Shown here in pieces: positions 24,329-33,188 of a stretch of DNA of 64,000 bases. The notes under the pieces are model-generated. The model had not been told where the DNA came from. It did not search any database and worked only from the letters and a program-made list of their open reading frames with translations. Numbering within the stretch: position 1 is the first letter of the stretch; each line of letters opens with the position of its first letter. The position numbers and the translations under genes were made by a program. The stretch comes from an uncultured Bacteroidales bacterium (GTDB taxonomy: Bacteria > Bacteroidota > Bacteroidia > Bacteroidales > F082). The stretch is from assembly GCA_937896895.1 (NCBI GenBank), contig CALBNV010000036.1, positions 1 to 64,000 on the forward strand. Reading direction: 5' to 3'.

Positions 24329-25403
24329 ACTCACCGTGATGATGCACGGCTGTGTGGTCGGCACGCTCGTCCTCACACCCGACTCGCGACAGGCGAGTTT
24401 CCGTTATTCACGGGAATGGCTGCATGACGGCTTCAGCATCTCGCCGCTTGAATTGCCGCTTGAAGACAGGCTTTTCATCGCGCAGCCGATGCCTTTCTAT
24501 GGCAATTTCGGCATATTTGAAGATTCGCTTCCCGACGGTTACGGACGTTATCTTCTCAACAGAATGCTTGCCCGCAAAGGTATTCATGACATGGATTTGA
24601 CTGTCCTTCAACGACTTGCCATCGTCGGCAGCTCCGGAATGGGAGCATTGGAATATGTCCCTGCCATTGAAATTGAAAAAGACAGGCACGATGAAAAAAG
24701 CGTCGGACACAATTTGGATTATATGCAGCAACTCGCGCTTGATGTCTTGGGTGAGAAGCAGACAGACGGTGCCGACACTTTGTTTTACAACAATGGAAAT
24801 AGCGGAGGCTGTCGGCCAAAATGTCTTATTCATGACGAAGAAGGCGAGTGGCTCGTCAAGTTCAGGCACACATACGACCCGCAAGACATTGGCAAACAGG
24901 AATATGACTACATGCAACTGGCTGCCAAGTGCGGCATTAACATCCCCGACTGCCGTCTGCTGAACGGCAAGTATCTCGCCACGCGCCGTTTCGACCGGGC
25001 CGCTGACGGCACACGTCTCCATGTGGCGACGGCGGCGGCACTTCTGCGCGAAGGCATCAACCCGCCGATGACCGACTATCGTGTGCTTTTAGCATTGACG
25101 GGATTCCTCACTCAGTCGCCGGCGGAAGTGGAGCAGATGTTCAGGCGGATGGTCTTCAACGTGATGATTGAGAACAAAGACGATCACGCGAAGAATTTCA
25201 GTTTCGTCTGCCGCGACGGTCGCTGGAGCCTTGCGCCGGCTTACGACCTGACACGTTTTCACGAAGGTTATCACGGCGAGCACGCGACCTCCGTCATGGG
25301 CAAGGGCAACCCGACCCGGAAAGACCTCGTCGCATGCGGCGCGACAATCAGAATCACGCCTGCGAGGTGCAATGAGATGATAGACGAGATCTGGAACGCC
25401 TGA
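24312..25403 (+). CDS. HipA-like Ser/Thr kinase toxin
   Basis: 363 aa from ATG 24312, inside the 3' end of the antitoxin gene. Kinase landmarks are the Gly-rich loop NSGGCRPK (163-170), the catalytic loop ENKDDHAKN (287-295, with Asp290/Asp291, His292 and Asn295), and the metal-binding APAYDLT (308-314). The HipA family phosphorylates aminoacyl-tRNA synthetases (GltX in E. coli), which stalls translation. It is shorter than E. coli HipA (440 aa) because the N-subdomain is compact, and the catalytic motifs look intact. No mRNA start signal beyond coupling was seen. Confidence 0.85.
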   Translation: MNSTDKLTVMMHGCVVGTLVLTPDSRQASFRYSREWLHDGFSISPLELPLEDRLFIAQPMPFYGNFGIFEDSLPDGYGRYLLNRMLARKGIHDMDLTVLQRLAIVGSSGMGALEYVPAIEIEKDRHDEKSVGHNLDYMQQLALDVLGEKQTDGADTLFYNNGNSGGCRPKCLIHDEEGEWLVKFRHTYDPQDIGKQEYDYMQLAAKCGINIPDCRLLNGKYLATRRFDRAADGTRLHVATAAALLREGINPPMTDYRVLLALTGFLTQSPAEVEQMFRRMVFNVMIENKDDHAKNFSFVCRDGRWSLAPAYDLTRFHEGYHGEHATSVMGKGNPTRKDLVACGATIRITPARCNEMIDEIWNA

Positions 25404-25918
25404 ACGGGATTAGTGTTTCTGTTTTTTACGTGTGAGGTCTTTCGATTTTCAGCACTTCCAACCGTTGTGTCATTTTTGCTGCGCTAATCCCTGTGCGCAA
25501 AGCGTCAGCGGAGATTCTCCGACTTGGCGACGATGGTGAGAACTTCGTTTATGCATTACGTTGACTTTCACGGCCAACATCGTCATCCGTTTTCAGTTTC
25601 TGTCGGACAGCAAAATTTTTTATTATTCTCGGACAAGAACTGCCTTTTGTTTCCCGACTTTGACAGCCAAATTCACGTATTTCTGTAACTGTTTATTGCT
25701 CAATTGCATATAAAAAGACATCTGACTTGAGATGAGGCGTAGACGGAGCACTCTATATAGCAAAGACCATCATTACCATACGTCTGAGGCTGCCTAGTGG
25801 TGAGACACCCCTTGCTCTTTTTCACCACCCCTCAGCAAGAGGTCGTTGAGCTGTTGCTGGATGCCTTGAAAATAGGTAACGATAAATAGGGTGCCTCATT
25901 GTCAAAGTCAGAAAATAT
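25404..25918. other. Gene-free stretch of 515 bp, possible decayed DNA
   Basis: I see no supportable gene. Both strands carry only short frames. On the minus strand a frame ending at a TAG near 25797 reads like a coding remnant (GIQQQLNDLLLRGGEKEQ) but has no start. An 8-bp inverted pair (GGGATTAG near 25407, CTAATCCC near 25485) encloses about 70 bp. The segment is at the edge of an AT-rich block and may be the remains of an insertion. Confidence 0.4.
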
Positions 25919-28900
25919 TTATTCAACGTTGATTGTTGCATCATAGATAGAGTTTGCATTCAGTGCCCCTTGCCATAACAAAACACTCGGACAACCATCG
26001 CCACAATCTATTGAGACGTTTCGGACACTTTTGCGAACTAAGAAAAGAATCTGGTTGCTGTATTTGGTTACTGTCTTCTCAACAGTGAACATTTGCCCCA
26101 GATACAATCTGATAATATTCTTGGCTTTACGGATAGCATCACTATTACCTTCAAGTTTAACTCTGAACAAAGCAAAAGGAAAAGAATCATCCACATCAGG
26201 ATTATTCTTTTCCGCAAAATCATTATTATACGAAACAAGGGCAGAAGATCCCACAACCTCAGTCGCTGGCTTCAACACCTTAACAGAGTTCATAAACTCC
26301 CGACTCCTACCCATCTGCAAATCCAATGGATCAAAATTATACTTAATATCTGCAACTTCATAATTTAGTGCCTGTTCATTAGAATAATAATACTTACTAC
26401 CATCTGGCATTGTGAAAGTCATCTTCGAAATTGCCATCTCACCATTATCTATAAAGTATTCAGGCACATAAGTAACACTTGACCATGCGGCACGGAATGC
26501 CTCGGCGTTTTCGTAAGGAACACTGACAAGCATTCTACCAAATCTGGTATCGGTGACCATAAAGACCTCGTTGTTTGGGTCATATTGTTCTAACACAATA
26601 TTAAGTTTCACCTTTTTTTTCTCTTCGTTGACATACAAAAGTTCTGCCCTCTTGGTAAACTCTCTGATTCTGACAGCGCGAGTATCAGCATTAACACGAC
26701 GTTGCCAGTCTTCGGTTTTCTCAAACTCTCCCTTTTTTTGCCAGTCGTTAATGACTCGCTCCACATAATGCCTCGCAAAATAATCAAATGTTCCACGTAT
26801 CTTAAGTTCAGCTTGCTCTCTGTCATTGAAATCCTTGTAGTCGGCGGCAATCTTTCGTAATGGTTCCGAATTATTTTTTACAAAATCGCGTTTAGGTTTG
26901 TTTCGGAGTTTATTGACTGTTTCTAAACATTTTGTGTAGGTTTTCTTTTTGGCCTGCACCACAATGTTTCCTGCAAAATCGCAAGCACCAAATTTACTGG
27001 TATTCTTGTCAAAGATTTTAATATGGTCACCATCGACAGAAATATTGTATGGAACAAAATCAAACAAAGGCTCGTCTTTTACAGTAACAAATCCTTGTTT
27101 GCCGTCCTGTTGTATCCAAAAAATTTTATATTTTTCATCGTATTTTATGTTATCGTATTTACATCCAATCAACTCTCCTAATGCAATATCATAAACCCCC
27201 ATTTTGTCTTTTTGAATCACATAAAAGAAAGGAGGTTCATACTTCCAACTTGTATAATCATTCTGTGGAAGCAAACACAAACCGTCCAATGCGTTGAACA
27301 AACTGAATTTCCCATTTTGAGTGGTTTCGAATATATCGCCAAGTTGATCGATATGTTTGAGTTGGATCTTTTCATACTCACATGGCACCAACAGTTGCCC
27401 CAACAAACCATACAAGCCAACCTTATCTAATTGATAGACTTTGAAATATGGATTTTTATTCATGGTAACTATTTCGATATTTGAGAAAGCATTACGTATT
27501 ATCTGATTACCTGTCTCGAAATCTAAAACGCCCCACCTCCCCTGGATTTTTGTATGAAGAAACTTTACATTCTCCACTGTCTCAACACGTAGATTTTGAT
27601 ACAGACAATCATACAATTGTTTGCCTTTAACATCATATATTCCCATTTTTTCATTTTTTGTACAAATCAAATATCCATACTGCTTTTCTATCTTATCAAA
27701 TTGCAAAGGCAACAAGGGATTTCCATCTAAAGTATATGAACCTATCATGCCATTTTTCTTACATATAAACATATCGTACGCTTTTTCAATAGTATGAAAT
27801 TGATTCGCAAGAATCGTTTTACCATTTTTATCAAAAACACCAACCAATCCATCCTTGGTAGCATACAAGACACCATCTTTTGCTACGATACTGCTATATA
27901 CCAAAGGCATAACTGTCACACCACTTTTTGAACAAACCCCATATGTATTGCCTATTCTGCATAACAAATTATCTTCTAACGCAGTTAACTCATCATACAA
28001 ATTTGATGAAACTGGTGTACCATTCGATTTGAAGAACTGCCATTTGCCAGACTCTTTTGCCAATAGAACATTTGTGCCAGATTCTTTGATTTCTGAGTAT
28101 GAAATGTCCATTATCCATTTGCTATTTTCATCCAACATTCCATATTTGCCATCCACTCTCACCACCTGACATCCAAATACTTTACCAGCCTTCAATGATG
28201 TATTACCTGTACATGGTAGTATTTCCTTGAAATAATAATCTACAAGACCATACTTCCCGTCTTTCTTGACATCAGCATATCCGCCCCTTTCCTGAACTGC
28301 GGCATATTCTACAAATGAGTAAGGACATGGTTGCATAAACGAATATTCATGCCACTCATATCCTGACGATGGTTCTGTTGGATAATGAGGTTCTGGGTTG
28401 TATGGTTTCGAAGGTGGATATGACAATCCACGGTCACGTATCACCTGATTAAAAATAGGGTCGAATGCAACTTTGTTGGCTGCCTCATCACAAATGCGCT
28501 GATAATATCCGGCACCAGCCAAAATGAGTGAACCAATGGCTGCACCCAATTGAGACCCGGCATCATTGTTATTTTGCATAGCTTGCTGACGTTGTTGTTC
28601 AGCTGCCACGGCTGCCTTACAAGCCTCTTGACGCTTGTTTTCCCATATCGTATTGGCATAGCTCCTAGCATTGCTGACCTTTGCATTATATTCACTCAGT
28701 TCCTTATCATACTGCTCTTTGACTTGGGTATATTTATAATAATCCCTGTCATACTCAGCCTTGAGACGTAACCATTCGTCATGCTTGATTTTCTTGTCTA
28801 AATCCACTATGCACATCCTGATATAACCATTATGCAGTTCATATTCTGTTGCGTATGTTGCTATCACATTACCTGCATTGTCACTGAAGGCATAATATGT

Positions 28901-29065
28901 TTGCCCATTTTCACTAAACCTAAGCAAATACCACCCATCACAATCAGTATGATACTGAACCATTGCGTATTTTTCACGAAGTGCAGCGGTGACTTTTGTA
29001 TTCTCTTTCGCAAAAAGCCCTTTTACCACCAAAACAAGCAAAAACAAAATCAAAAATCTTTTCAT
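25919..29065 (-). CDS. Exported WG-repeat protein, last gene of the LPP20 operon
   Basis: 1048 aa from ATG 29065 (MKRFLIL; an ATG 9 bp upstream is possible). A signal peptide ends ...GLFA. Residues about 90-190 are charged and coiled-coil-like, with a Gln/Asn-rich part. Roughly residues 260-700 hold about ten WG-type repeats (KKDGKYGLVD, VDGKYGMLDEN, KDGLVGVFDKNGK, TKNEKMGIYDVKGK, QKDKMGVYD), which form beta-propeller-like surfaces. The C-terminal about 320 residues are a separate, unrecognised globular region. WG-repeat proteins often act in envelope or secretion contexts. The function is unknown. The AT-rich composition differs from the core genes. Confidence 0.7.
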   Translation of the reverse strand: MKRFLILFLLVLVVKGLFAKENTKVTAALREKYAMVQYHTDCDGWYLLRFSENGQTYYAFSDNAGNVIATYATEYELHNGYIRMCIVDLDKKIKHDEWLRLKAEYDRDYYKYTQVKEQYDKELSEYNAKVSNARSYANTIWENKRQEACKAAVAAEQQRQQAMQNNNDAGSQLGAAIGSLILAGAGYYQRICDEAANKVAFDPIFNQVIRDRGLSYPPSKPYNPEPHYPTEPSSGYEWHEYSFMQPCPYSFVEYAAVQERGGYADVKKDGKYGLVDYYFKEILPCTGNTSLKAGKVFGCQVVRVDGKYGMLDENSKWIMDISYSEIKESGTNVLLAKESGKWQFFKSNGTPVSSNLYDELTALEDNLLCRIGNTYGVCSKSGVTVMPLVYSSIVAKDGVLYATKDGLVGVFDKNGKTILANQFHTIEKAYDMFICKKNGMIGSYTLDGNPLLPLQFDKIEKQYGYLICTKNEKMGIYDVKGKQLYDCLYQNLRVETVENVKFLHTKIQGRWGVLDFETGNQIIRNAFSNIEIVTMNKNPYFKVYQLDKVGLYGLLGQLLVPCEYEKIQLKHIDQLGDIFETTQNGKFSLFNALDGLCLLPQNDYTSWKYEPPFFYVIQKDKMGVYDIALGELIGCKYDNIKYDEKYKIFWIQQDGKQGFVTVKDEPLFDFVPYNISVDGDHIKIFDKNTSKFGACDFAGNIVVQAKKKTYTKCLETVNKLRNKPKRDFVKNNSEPLRKIAADYKDFNDREQAELKIRGTFDYFARHYVERVINDWQKKGEFEKTEDWQRRVNADTRAVRIREFTKRAELLYVNEEKKKVKLNIVLEQYDPNNEVFMVTDTRFGRMLVSVPYENAEAFRAAWSSVTYVPEYFIDNGEMAISKMTFTMPDGSKYYYSNEQALNYEVADIKYNFDPLDLQMGRSREFMNSVKVLKPATEVVGSSALVSYNNDFAEKNNPDVDDSFPFALFRVKLEGNSDAIRKAKNIIRLYLGQMFTVEKTVTKYSNQILFLVRKSVRNVSIDCGDGCPSVLLWQGALNANSIYDATINVE

Positions 29066-29081
29066 TATAACCATTATTTTT

Positions 29082-31562
29082 TTATTTATTATTATTTATC
29101 AATTCATCATATTCTGCCATTGAGAAAGGCATAGAGTTTAATGTCTCCGGTTGCCATGTTCGGACCTTAATTAGCGGCTTGTCTGGATCTGTACAATCTA
29201 TTAATAAGAAAAGATAACCACGATCCCCATAGTTGCTTGATGAATAATCTTGAAGCAACTGAACCGAATATAGGTTTCCCTGTGCGGATTTTTCAACAGC
29301 CGTATTACTAAACTTAATGTTTATCCATTCCTTAGTGGAAAAATGGTTGGCAAGAATTTTCAGATACGCATCTTTTGTATATTTTGTATAGACAACGTTA
29401 TTAATTTTCATTTGATTAATGTCAACGTTATTGGTATTATGCAAAACTCTTCCCACTATTATGACGGCATCATCAGCAAAAATGGATTCTATATAGTCAA
29501 GGCGCATCAACGCAAAGGCTGTCTTGTAGTTTTCCATAAAATTGACAAGAGCTAATTTAGCTGTTTCTGAATACTCGGTTTTACACATTATGTTACGTGC
29601 TGCACGTTCCTCAAGCGCAAACTGTATGCCGTCTATCTTACCCGTGGCATCAAAAGTGAAAACAACATTCTCTAAGGTATTCTTGCCTTTGGTGAATACG
29701 AAAGACATAGGTATGCTACGACACATAACATCATCGCCTATACGTATAAAACTACAACTGGACGTTGTGATTACCTTGGCTTTCCCGTATTTTATCAATT
29801 TATTCAACTGTTGACACCCATTTACCGTGAATAGACTTTGTATTGATTCATATTGATTATTGTTAATACTCCAGCAAACACTGTCTATTATTGTCTTAAA
29901 GCGAATCGAATCGTTTGTTTGTACCATATGCTTGTTTTCCGTAACACGGTCTGCAACAATATTTTGGCTTATATCTGTGTTCGATTTTAAAGATGAAATT
30001 GCTGAATTGTTCGATTTTCCGGATGACAACATGTCTTCAGATACAATCTTATCAGAAATCTCTACTATATGTTTTGCTTCTTCTTCATAATTAAACCTAT
30101 GCTTTGTAATAACATTCTGTAACTCCTGGTCAAACGAAGCTTCATCCTCGTATCTATACTCTATTTTGACATGAATGTTTTTTGGACGATTATTCATAGG
30201 TAGCGACACAATGGTCCAACCGTCCTTGACGGGCATTTCATCGCTCCACCCCGTGTTGTCATTGTAAGTATAGTTCAAATTTGTAACCGCCTCCCCCTTA
30301 TAGATGAAAGCAAGTTTCGCCTCGGTTGAGTTGCCTGGAATAAAACCATCAAAAGTAATTTTAATCTCCAAAAGTATAGATTTTATTTTTTCACACAAAT
30401 AGGTGTTCGCTTTAACTGTCTTTCCTGAATTGTCTAATATCTCAACATTATCTGCATTATGCATTTCATGAAGTAGAACCTGAGCACCATAGTAGTAGCG
30501 AAGGGCGTCTGCTAATTTCTTCTCGTTTTCACTACGCTCGGCACATCTGGCAAACTCTTGCACTTTGTCTTTCTTTGATTGTATAGCATCGTGTCGTAGA
30601 TTTGTTTTCTTTTCCATTAATTGCGATTGCAAATCCTTCACATCCTTGATATAATTGTTGACAGAGCGTGAATTGCTGTGCACTCTAAGAAAATTTAGTC
30701 TTGGCATAATATCTTTGTCGACTTTATCCTTTATATTATCCAACGTGGCACTGGCATTGCCCATATTGTTATCATCAATATAACTTTGAACATCTTCCAT
30801 CTTATGGAAACACACATCAATAATTTCCCTCACCTTCGCATCATAGACATCGTTCACGTCATCACGCTTCACGAATGCTACCGCATATATGATTTTGTTT
30901 TTCGTGTTGTAGCTCACCCTATGCTGAATCAGCGATACTACATCTCCCCCCGCAGTCTCTTCTGTTATGTTCAAATTCCTGATAAGTGACTTACGAACTT
31001 CTGCCTCTATATCTCTCTTCGCTTCCTGCTCGTCCTGACCTTTCTCCAAATCGTCTTCAGCTGAGTAGCTGAAGTACTCGTCCGTATCGTAAAGTCCCCA
31101 TTCGTCCGGACGCCCACTGATTGTCACATCCTTCCCGCCAAATTCGCCACAATCGCGAAACTCGGTGAAACGCACCTGCTGAACCCTGTCACTTTTGACC
31201 GCCACCTGGCACAGTACATAAACCCTCACTCCGCCACCACTCAAATTCTCTGTATAGTTGCAGACTTTGTTTACCGGTATCTTAAATTCTGTCCCAACGC
31301 TCTCAAACGCCCCAGAACGGATGGCAGTCTCAATCTGCGTCGATGATATGGGAAGACCAAGGGAGCTTATCGCATTCTGAAACACAAGCCCCATGGCCTT
31401 GTTCATCGCTGCCGTCTCCGTGTTGCCCGTCGCCGACTCCACCACGTAGCGGTATGTGTCGTTCTCGGCGGTCGGCTTCTTCGAAACCCATTTAGGTACT
31501 TTGCCTTCGGCTGTTACTGGCAACAACATTGCCGCAAGGACCATTAAAATAACACGTCTCAT
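29082..31562 (-). CDS. Large exported LPP20-like protein with C-terminal NTF2-like domain
   Basis: 826 aa, signal peptide ending ...VTAEG. Residues about 20-130 form a domain shared with the upstream 153-aa protein: P-x-W, then YVVESATG, NKAMGLVF, VCNYTENLSGG and VRVYVLCQVA. This resembles LPP20/FlgT-type envelope domains. A central region with long helices (about 230-370) and a PEGA-like beta-sandwich (about 390-490, IPGNSTEAKLAFIYKGEAV) follows. Near 680-800 is an NTF2/SnoaL-like fold (NFMENYKTAFALMRLDYIESIFADDAVII). Its start overlaps the stop of the 153-aa gene by 4 bp (ATGA). The specific function is not known. Confidence 0.65.
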   Translation of the reverse strand: MRRVILMVLAAMLLPVTAEGKVPKWVSKKPTAENDTYRYVVESATGNTETAAMNKAMGLVFQNAISSLGLPISSTQIETAIRSGAFESVGTEFKIPVNKVCNYTENLSGGGVRVYVLCQVAVKSDRVQQVRFTEFRDCGEFGGKDVTISGRPDEWGLYDTDEYFSYSAEDDLEKGQDEQEAKRDIEAEVRKSLIRNLNITEETAGGDVVSLIQHRVSYNTKNKIIYAVAFVKRDDVNDVYDAKVREIIDVCFHKMEDVQSYIDDNNMGNASATLDNIKDKVDKDIMPRLNFLRVHSNSRSVNNYIKDVKDLQSQLMEKKTNLRHDAIQSKKDKVQEFARCAERSENEKKLADALRYYYGAQVLLHEMHNADNVEILDNSGKTVKANTYLCEKIKSILLEIKITFDGFIPGNSTEAKLAFIYKGEAVTNLNYTYNDNTGWSDEMPVKDGWTIVSLPMNNRPKNIHVKIEYRYEDEASFDQELQNVITKHRFNYEEEAKHIVEISDKIVSEDMLSSGKSNNSAISSLKSNTDISQNIVADRVTENKHMVQTNDSIRFKTIIDSVCWSINNNQYESIQSLFTVNGCQQLNKLIKYGKAKVITTSSCSFIRIGDDVMCRSIPMSFVFTKGKNTLENVVFTFDATGKIDGIQFALEERAARNIMCKTEYSETAKLALVNFMENYKTAFALMRLDYIESIFADDAVIIVGRVLHNTNNVDINQMKINNVVYTKYTKDAYLKILANHFSTKEWINIKFSNTAVEKSAQGNLYSVQLLQDYSSSNYGDRGYLFLLIDCTDPDKPLIKVRTWQPETLNSMPFSMAEYDELINNNK

Positions 31563-32020
31563 CTATTTTTACTTTTCTTTGGTTTTTCGGTTGTTTTTGG
31601 TTTATAACACTGGTTGAACTCTTCGAAACCGGGATCTATAGTGAATGACTTAGCTATCTGCCATAGAACGTACACCCTGATGCGATTCGCCTCAAGCACA
31701 TCTTCCGAATACATACAAGCTTGATTGATACGGACTCGCATCTGCTGACTTTCCACTACGACTGTATCTACCGAGGCTGTCACTACATTCCCCATCCTGC
31801 TCCTGAAACTCAATACTGCCATCGAATACGCATTCTGATACGCCGCCTCTATCGTGACACCCTCTGCCGAAGTCACAAAATAGTAAAAACCCGCATCACG
31901 ACCCGCAACAGGAGTATTCTCTATCCAATAGGGACGATTACGCACAGTAAATTGGGCATTCATCAAAAATGCCCAATTTACCATGAGTACAGTCAAAATT
32001 AACCCCCTGAAATTAAGCAC
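31559..32020 (-). CDS. Small exported protein, paralogue of the 826-aa protein's N-terminal domain
   Basis: 153 aa with a signal peptide ending ...LMNA before QFTVRN. The mature part matches the N-terminal domain of the next protein in pattern and motif order: PYWIENTPV, YYFVTSAEG, AYQNAYSMAV, ACMYSEDV, RIRVYVLWQIA. It then ends in a Lys-rich tail. Tandem duplication of one domain within the operon is the simplest explanation. It is 7 bp after the LPP20 lipoprotein and overlaps the following gene by 4 bp. The mature N-terminus would be Gln. Confidence 0.65.
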   Translation of the reverse strand: MLNFRGLILTVLMVNWAFLMNAQFTVRNRPYWIENTPVAGRDAGFYYFVTSAEGVTIEAAYQNAYSMAVLSFRSRMGNVVTASVDTVVVESQQMRVRINQACMYSEDVLEANRIRVYVLWQIAKSFTIDPGFEEFNQCYKPKTTEKPKKSKNR

Positions 32021-32027
32021 AACGATA

Positions 32028-32615
32028 TTACTTATTCATGCTCTCTTTAATCTTGGCCATCTTCTCTTCTGCGTATTTGCGGAATTGATTACGGTTGAAT
32101 TCCATCTCCAGCTCCTCGTTGGCATCCAATTGGGATGTCATGTCTTCAATGAGCTTCTTCTTTGGTATTTGAATGGCTATCCAATACTCAAAGTTACCGT
32201 CATCAAGCACAAATCCCTTCTCGCAGGTCTGCTCGGCATCGTTTAATTCCCTCTCAACAACAGTGTTCAACTCGCCTTCGATAATCTGCTGTACCTTCGA
32301 CGCCTGTGCACTTCCTGTCGCATTGCGGCTGTAGTCTGACGAGAGTCCCTGCACAAAACCGCCCAATTTCTCTCTTACCATTGCTTTCGCATTCTGTAAG
32401 GCGGCACGACGCGCATTCTGTTGGTTGATGTTAGTCGCTGTTCCCGTTCCACGGAAGTACTCCGCATCGTCAAAGCCGTTCTCTTTACACGGAATCTCAA
32501 TAGCTGTTCTTTGATAGCCGGGTGTTTTCGATTCTTCTTGTGCCGTTACGGCCTTTTTCTGTACATTGCAGCCCACGCACGCCAGCGTAAGTACTGCCAA
32601 TAACAATTTTTTCAT
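32028..32615 (-). CDS. LPP20-family lipoprotein
   Basis: 195 aa from ATG 32615 (MKKLLLAV). The lipobox is ...ACVGC (Cys16). The mature protein has the LPP20 arrangement: a short beta region with YFRGTGTAT, a long Ala-rich helix (NQQNARRAALQNAKAMV), then FEYWIAIQIPKKKL and a charged C-terminal helix. LPP20 proteins are envelope lipoproteins of unclear function, named after a Helicobacter antigen. The start is chosen by the lipoprotein signal. The longer frame to 32666 runs into the preceding gene. Confidence 0.78.
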   Translation of the reverse strand: MKKLLLAVLTLACVGCNVQKKAVTAQEESKTPGYQRTAIEIPCKENGFDDAEYFRGTGTATNINQQNARRAALQNAKAMVREKLGGFVQGLSSDYSRNATGSAQASKVQQIIEGELNTVVERELNDAEQTCEKGFVLDDGNFEYWIAIQIPKKKLIEDMTSQLDANEELEMEFNRNQFRKYAEEKMAKIKESMNK

Positions 32616-32637
32616 GATACATTTTTTTAGTTTGCGC

Positions 32638-32919
32638 CTACTTTTTTTTGTTCTGTTCAATGGCATTTCGGCAATATTCCATTATTTTTTTCGTGTGTGA
32701 CGTTGGCGACAAAAAAACTGACGACACCCCTCTAAAATCGGGTGTCGTCAGTTTTTTATAAATCATATTTTGTCCGTCTATTACGGCATAAATCTGGTAT
32801 TTACCCCCCCCCATACAACTGTTTAATACACAACACAGTACACCACAACAGCAAGCAACAACAATCATAGTGATAAGATATGTCCCATTTAGTTCACTAT
32901 ACATAGTACTATATTCCAT
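32638..32919 (-). CDS. Small Cys-rich membrane protein containing a G9 tract and a terminator-like hairpin
   Basis: 93 aa from ATG 32919, the first start after a well-formed promoter (-33 TTTG, 20 bp, -7 TAATTTTG). One hydrophobic segment (TYLITMIVVACCCGVLCCVL) is followed by NSCMGGGKYQ, the Gly run being encoded by nine consecutive G. A perfect 18-bp hairpin with a U tract lies in the second half of the frame. Loss or gain of one G closes the frame upstream of the hairpin. I do not recognise the protein. It heads the LPP20/WG operon (22 bp to the lipoprotein). A longer start at 33015 would begin upstream of the promoter. Confidence 0.6.
   Translation of the reverse strand: MEYSTMYSELNGTYLITMIVVACCCGVLCCVLNSCMGGGKYQIYAVIDGQNMIYKKLTTPDFRGVSSVFLSPTSHTKKIMEYCRNAIEQNKKK
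32712..32757 (-). terminator. Perfect 18-bp terminator-like hairpin inside a reading frame
   Basis: AAAAAACTGACGACACCC and its exact complement GGGTGTCGTCAGTTTTTT enclose a 10-nt loop. On the minus strand the GC-rich stem is followed by seven T, the textbook form of an intrinsic terminator. It lies about 57 nt downstream of the G9 tract within the 93-aa gene, and upstream of four further genes of the same operon. Confidence 0.85.
32814..32822 (-). repeat. Homopolymer G9 tract in coding sequence
   Basis: Nine C on the plus strand (nine G in the gene direction) encode Gly-Gly-Gly after Met. With ten G the next codon is TAA. With eight G the frame ends at TAA after about eight codons. Such tracts are classical sites of slipped-strand phase variation. 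Confidence 0.85.
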
Positions 32920-32933
32920 TTCTATTCTGCGTG

Positions 32934-32965
32934 CAAAATTACAAATATTTATTTGATCATGCAAA
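32934..32965 (-). promoter_or_regulatory. Promoter of the LPP20/WG operon (TTTG, 20 bp, TAATTTTG)
   Basis: On the minus strand TTTG (32962-32965) and TAATTTTG (32934-32941) are separated by exactly 20 bp, the best complete Bacteroidota promoter in the window. The transcript start expected near 32927 fixes ATG 32919 as the first start codon. Confidence 0.75.
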
Positions 32966-33188
32966 CATTTTTCCACTTTTTGCTCAAAAGACAAGCGGGG
33001 TCTCAACACATTCATGTCTTAACAGTGAATAAAGACAACTGAATCCCAGTAATAAATGCAATTTTTTTGTCAAAAATTTCAATTGACGATTCGAAGTTAC
33101 AGAAAAAACATTCAATTGGGGTTATATATTTCAATGCTGTAATCATTTTTCTAAAAATAACACTTTTCCCATTTTTTGCCATTTTCTT

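Noticed and set aside
32919..33015. Longer start for the small Cys-rich gene
   Set aside because: The added 32 codons cover the promoter elements at 32934-32965, so they would be upstream of the transcript start.
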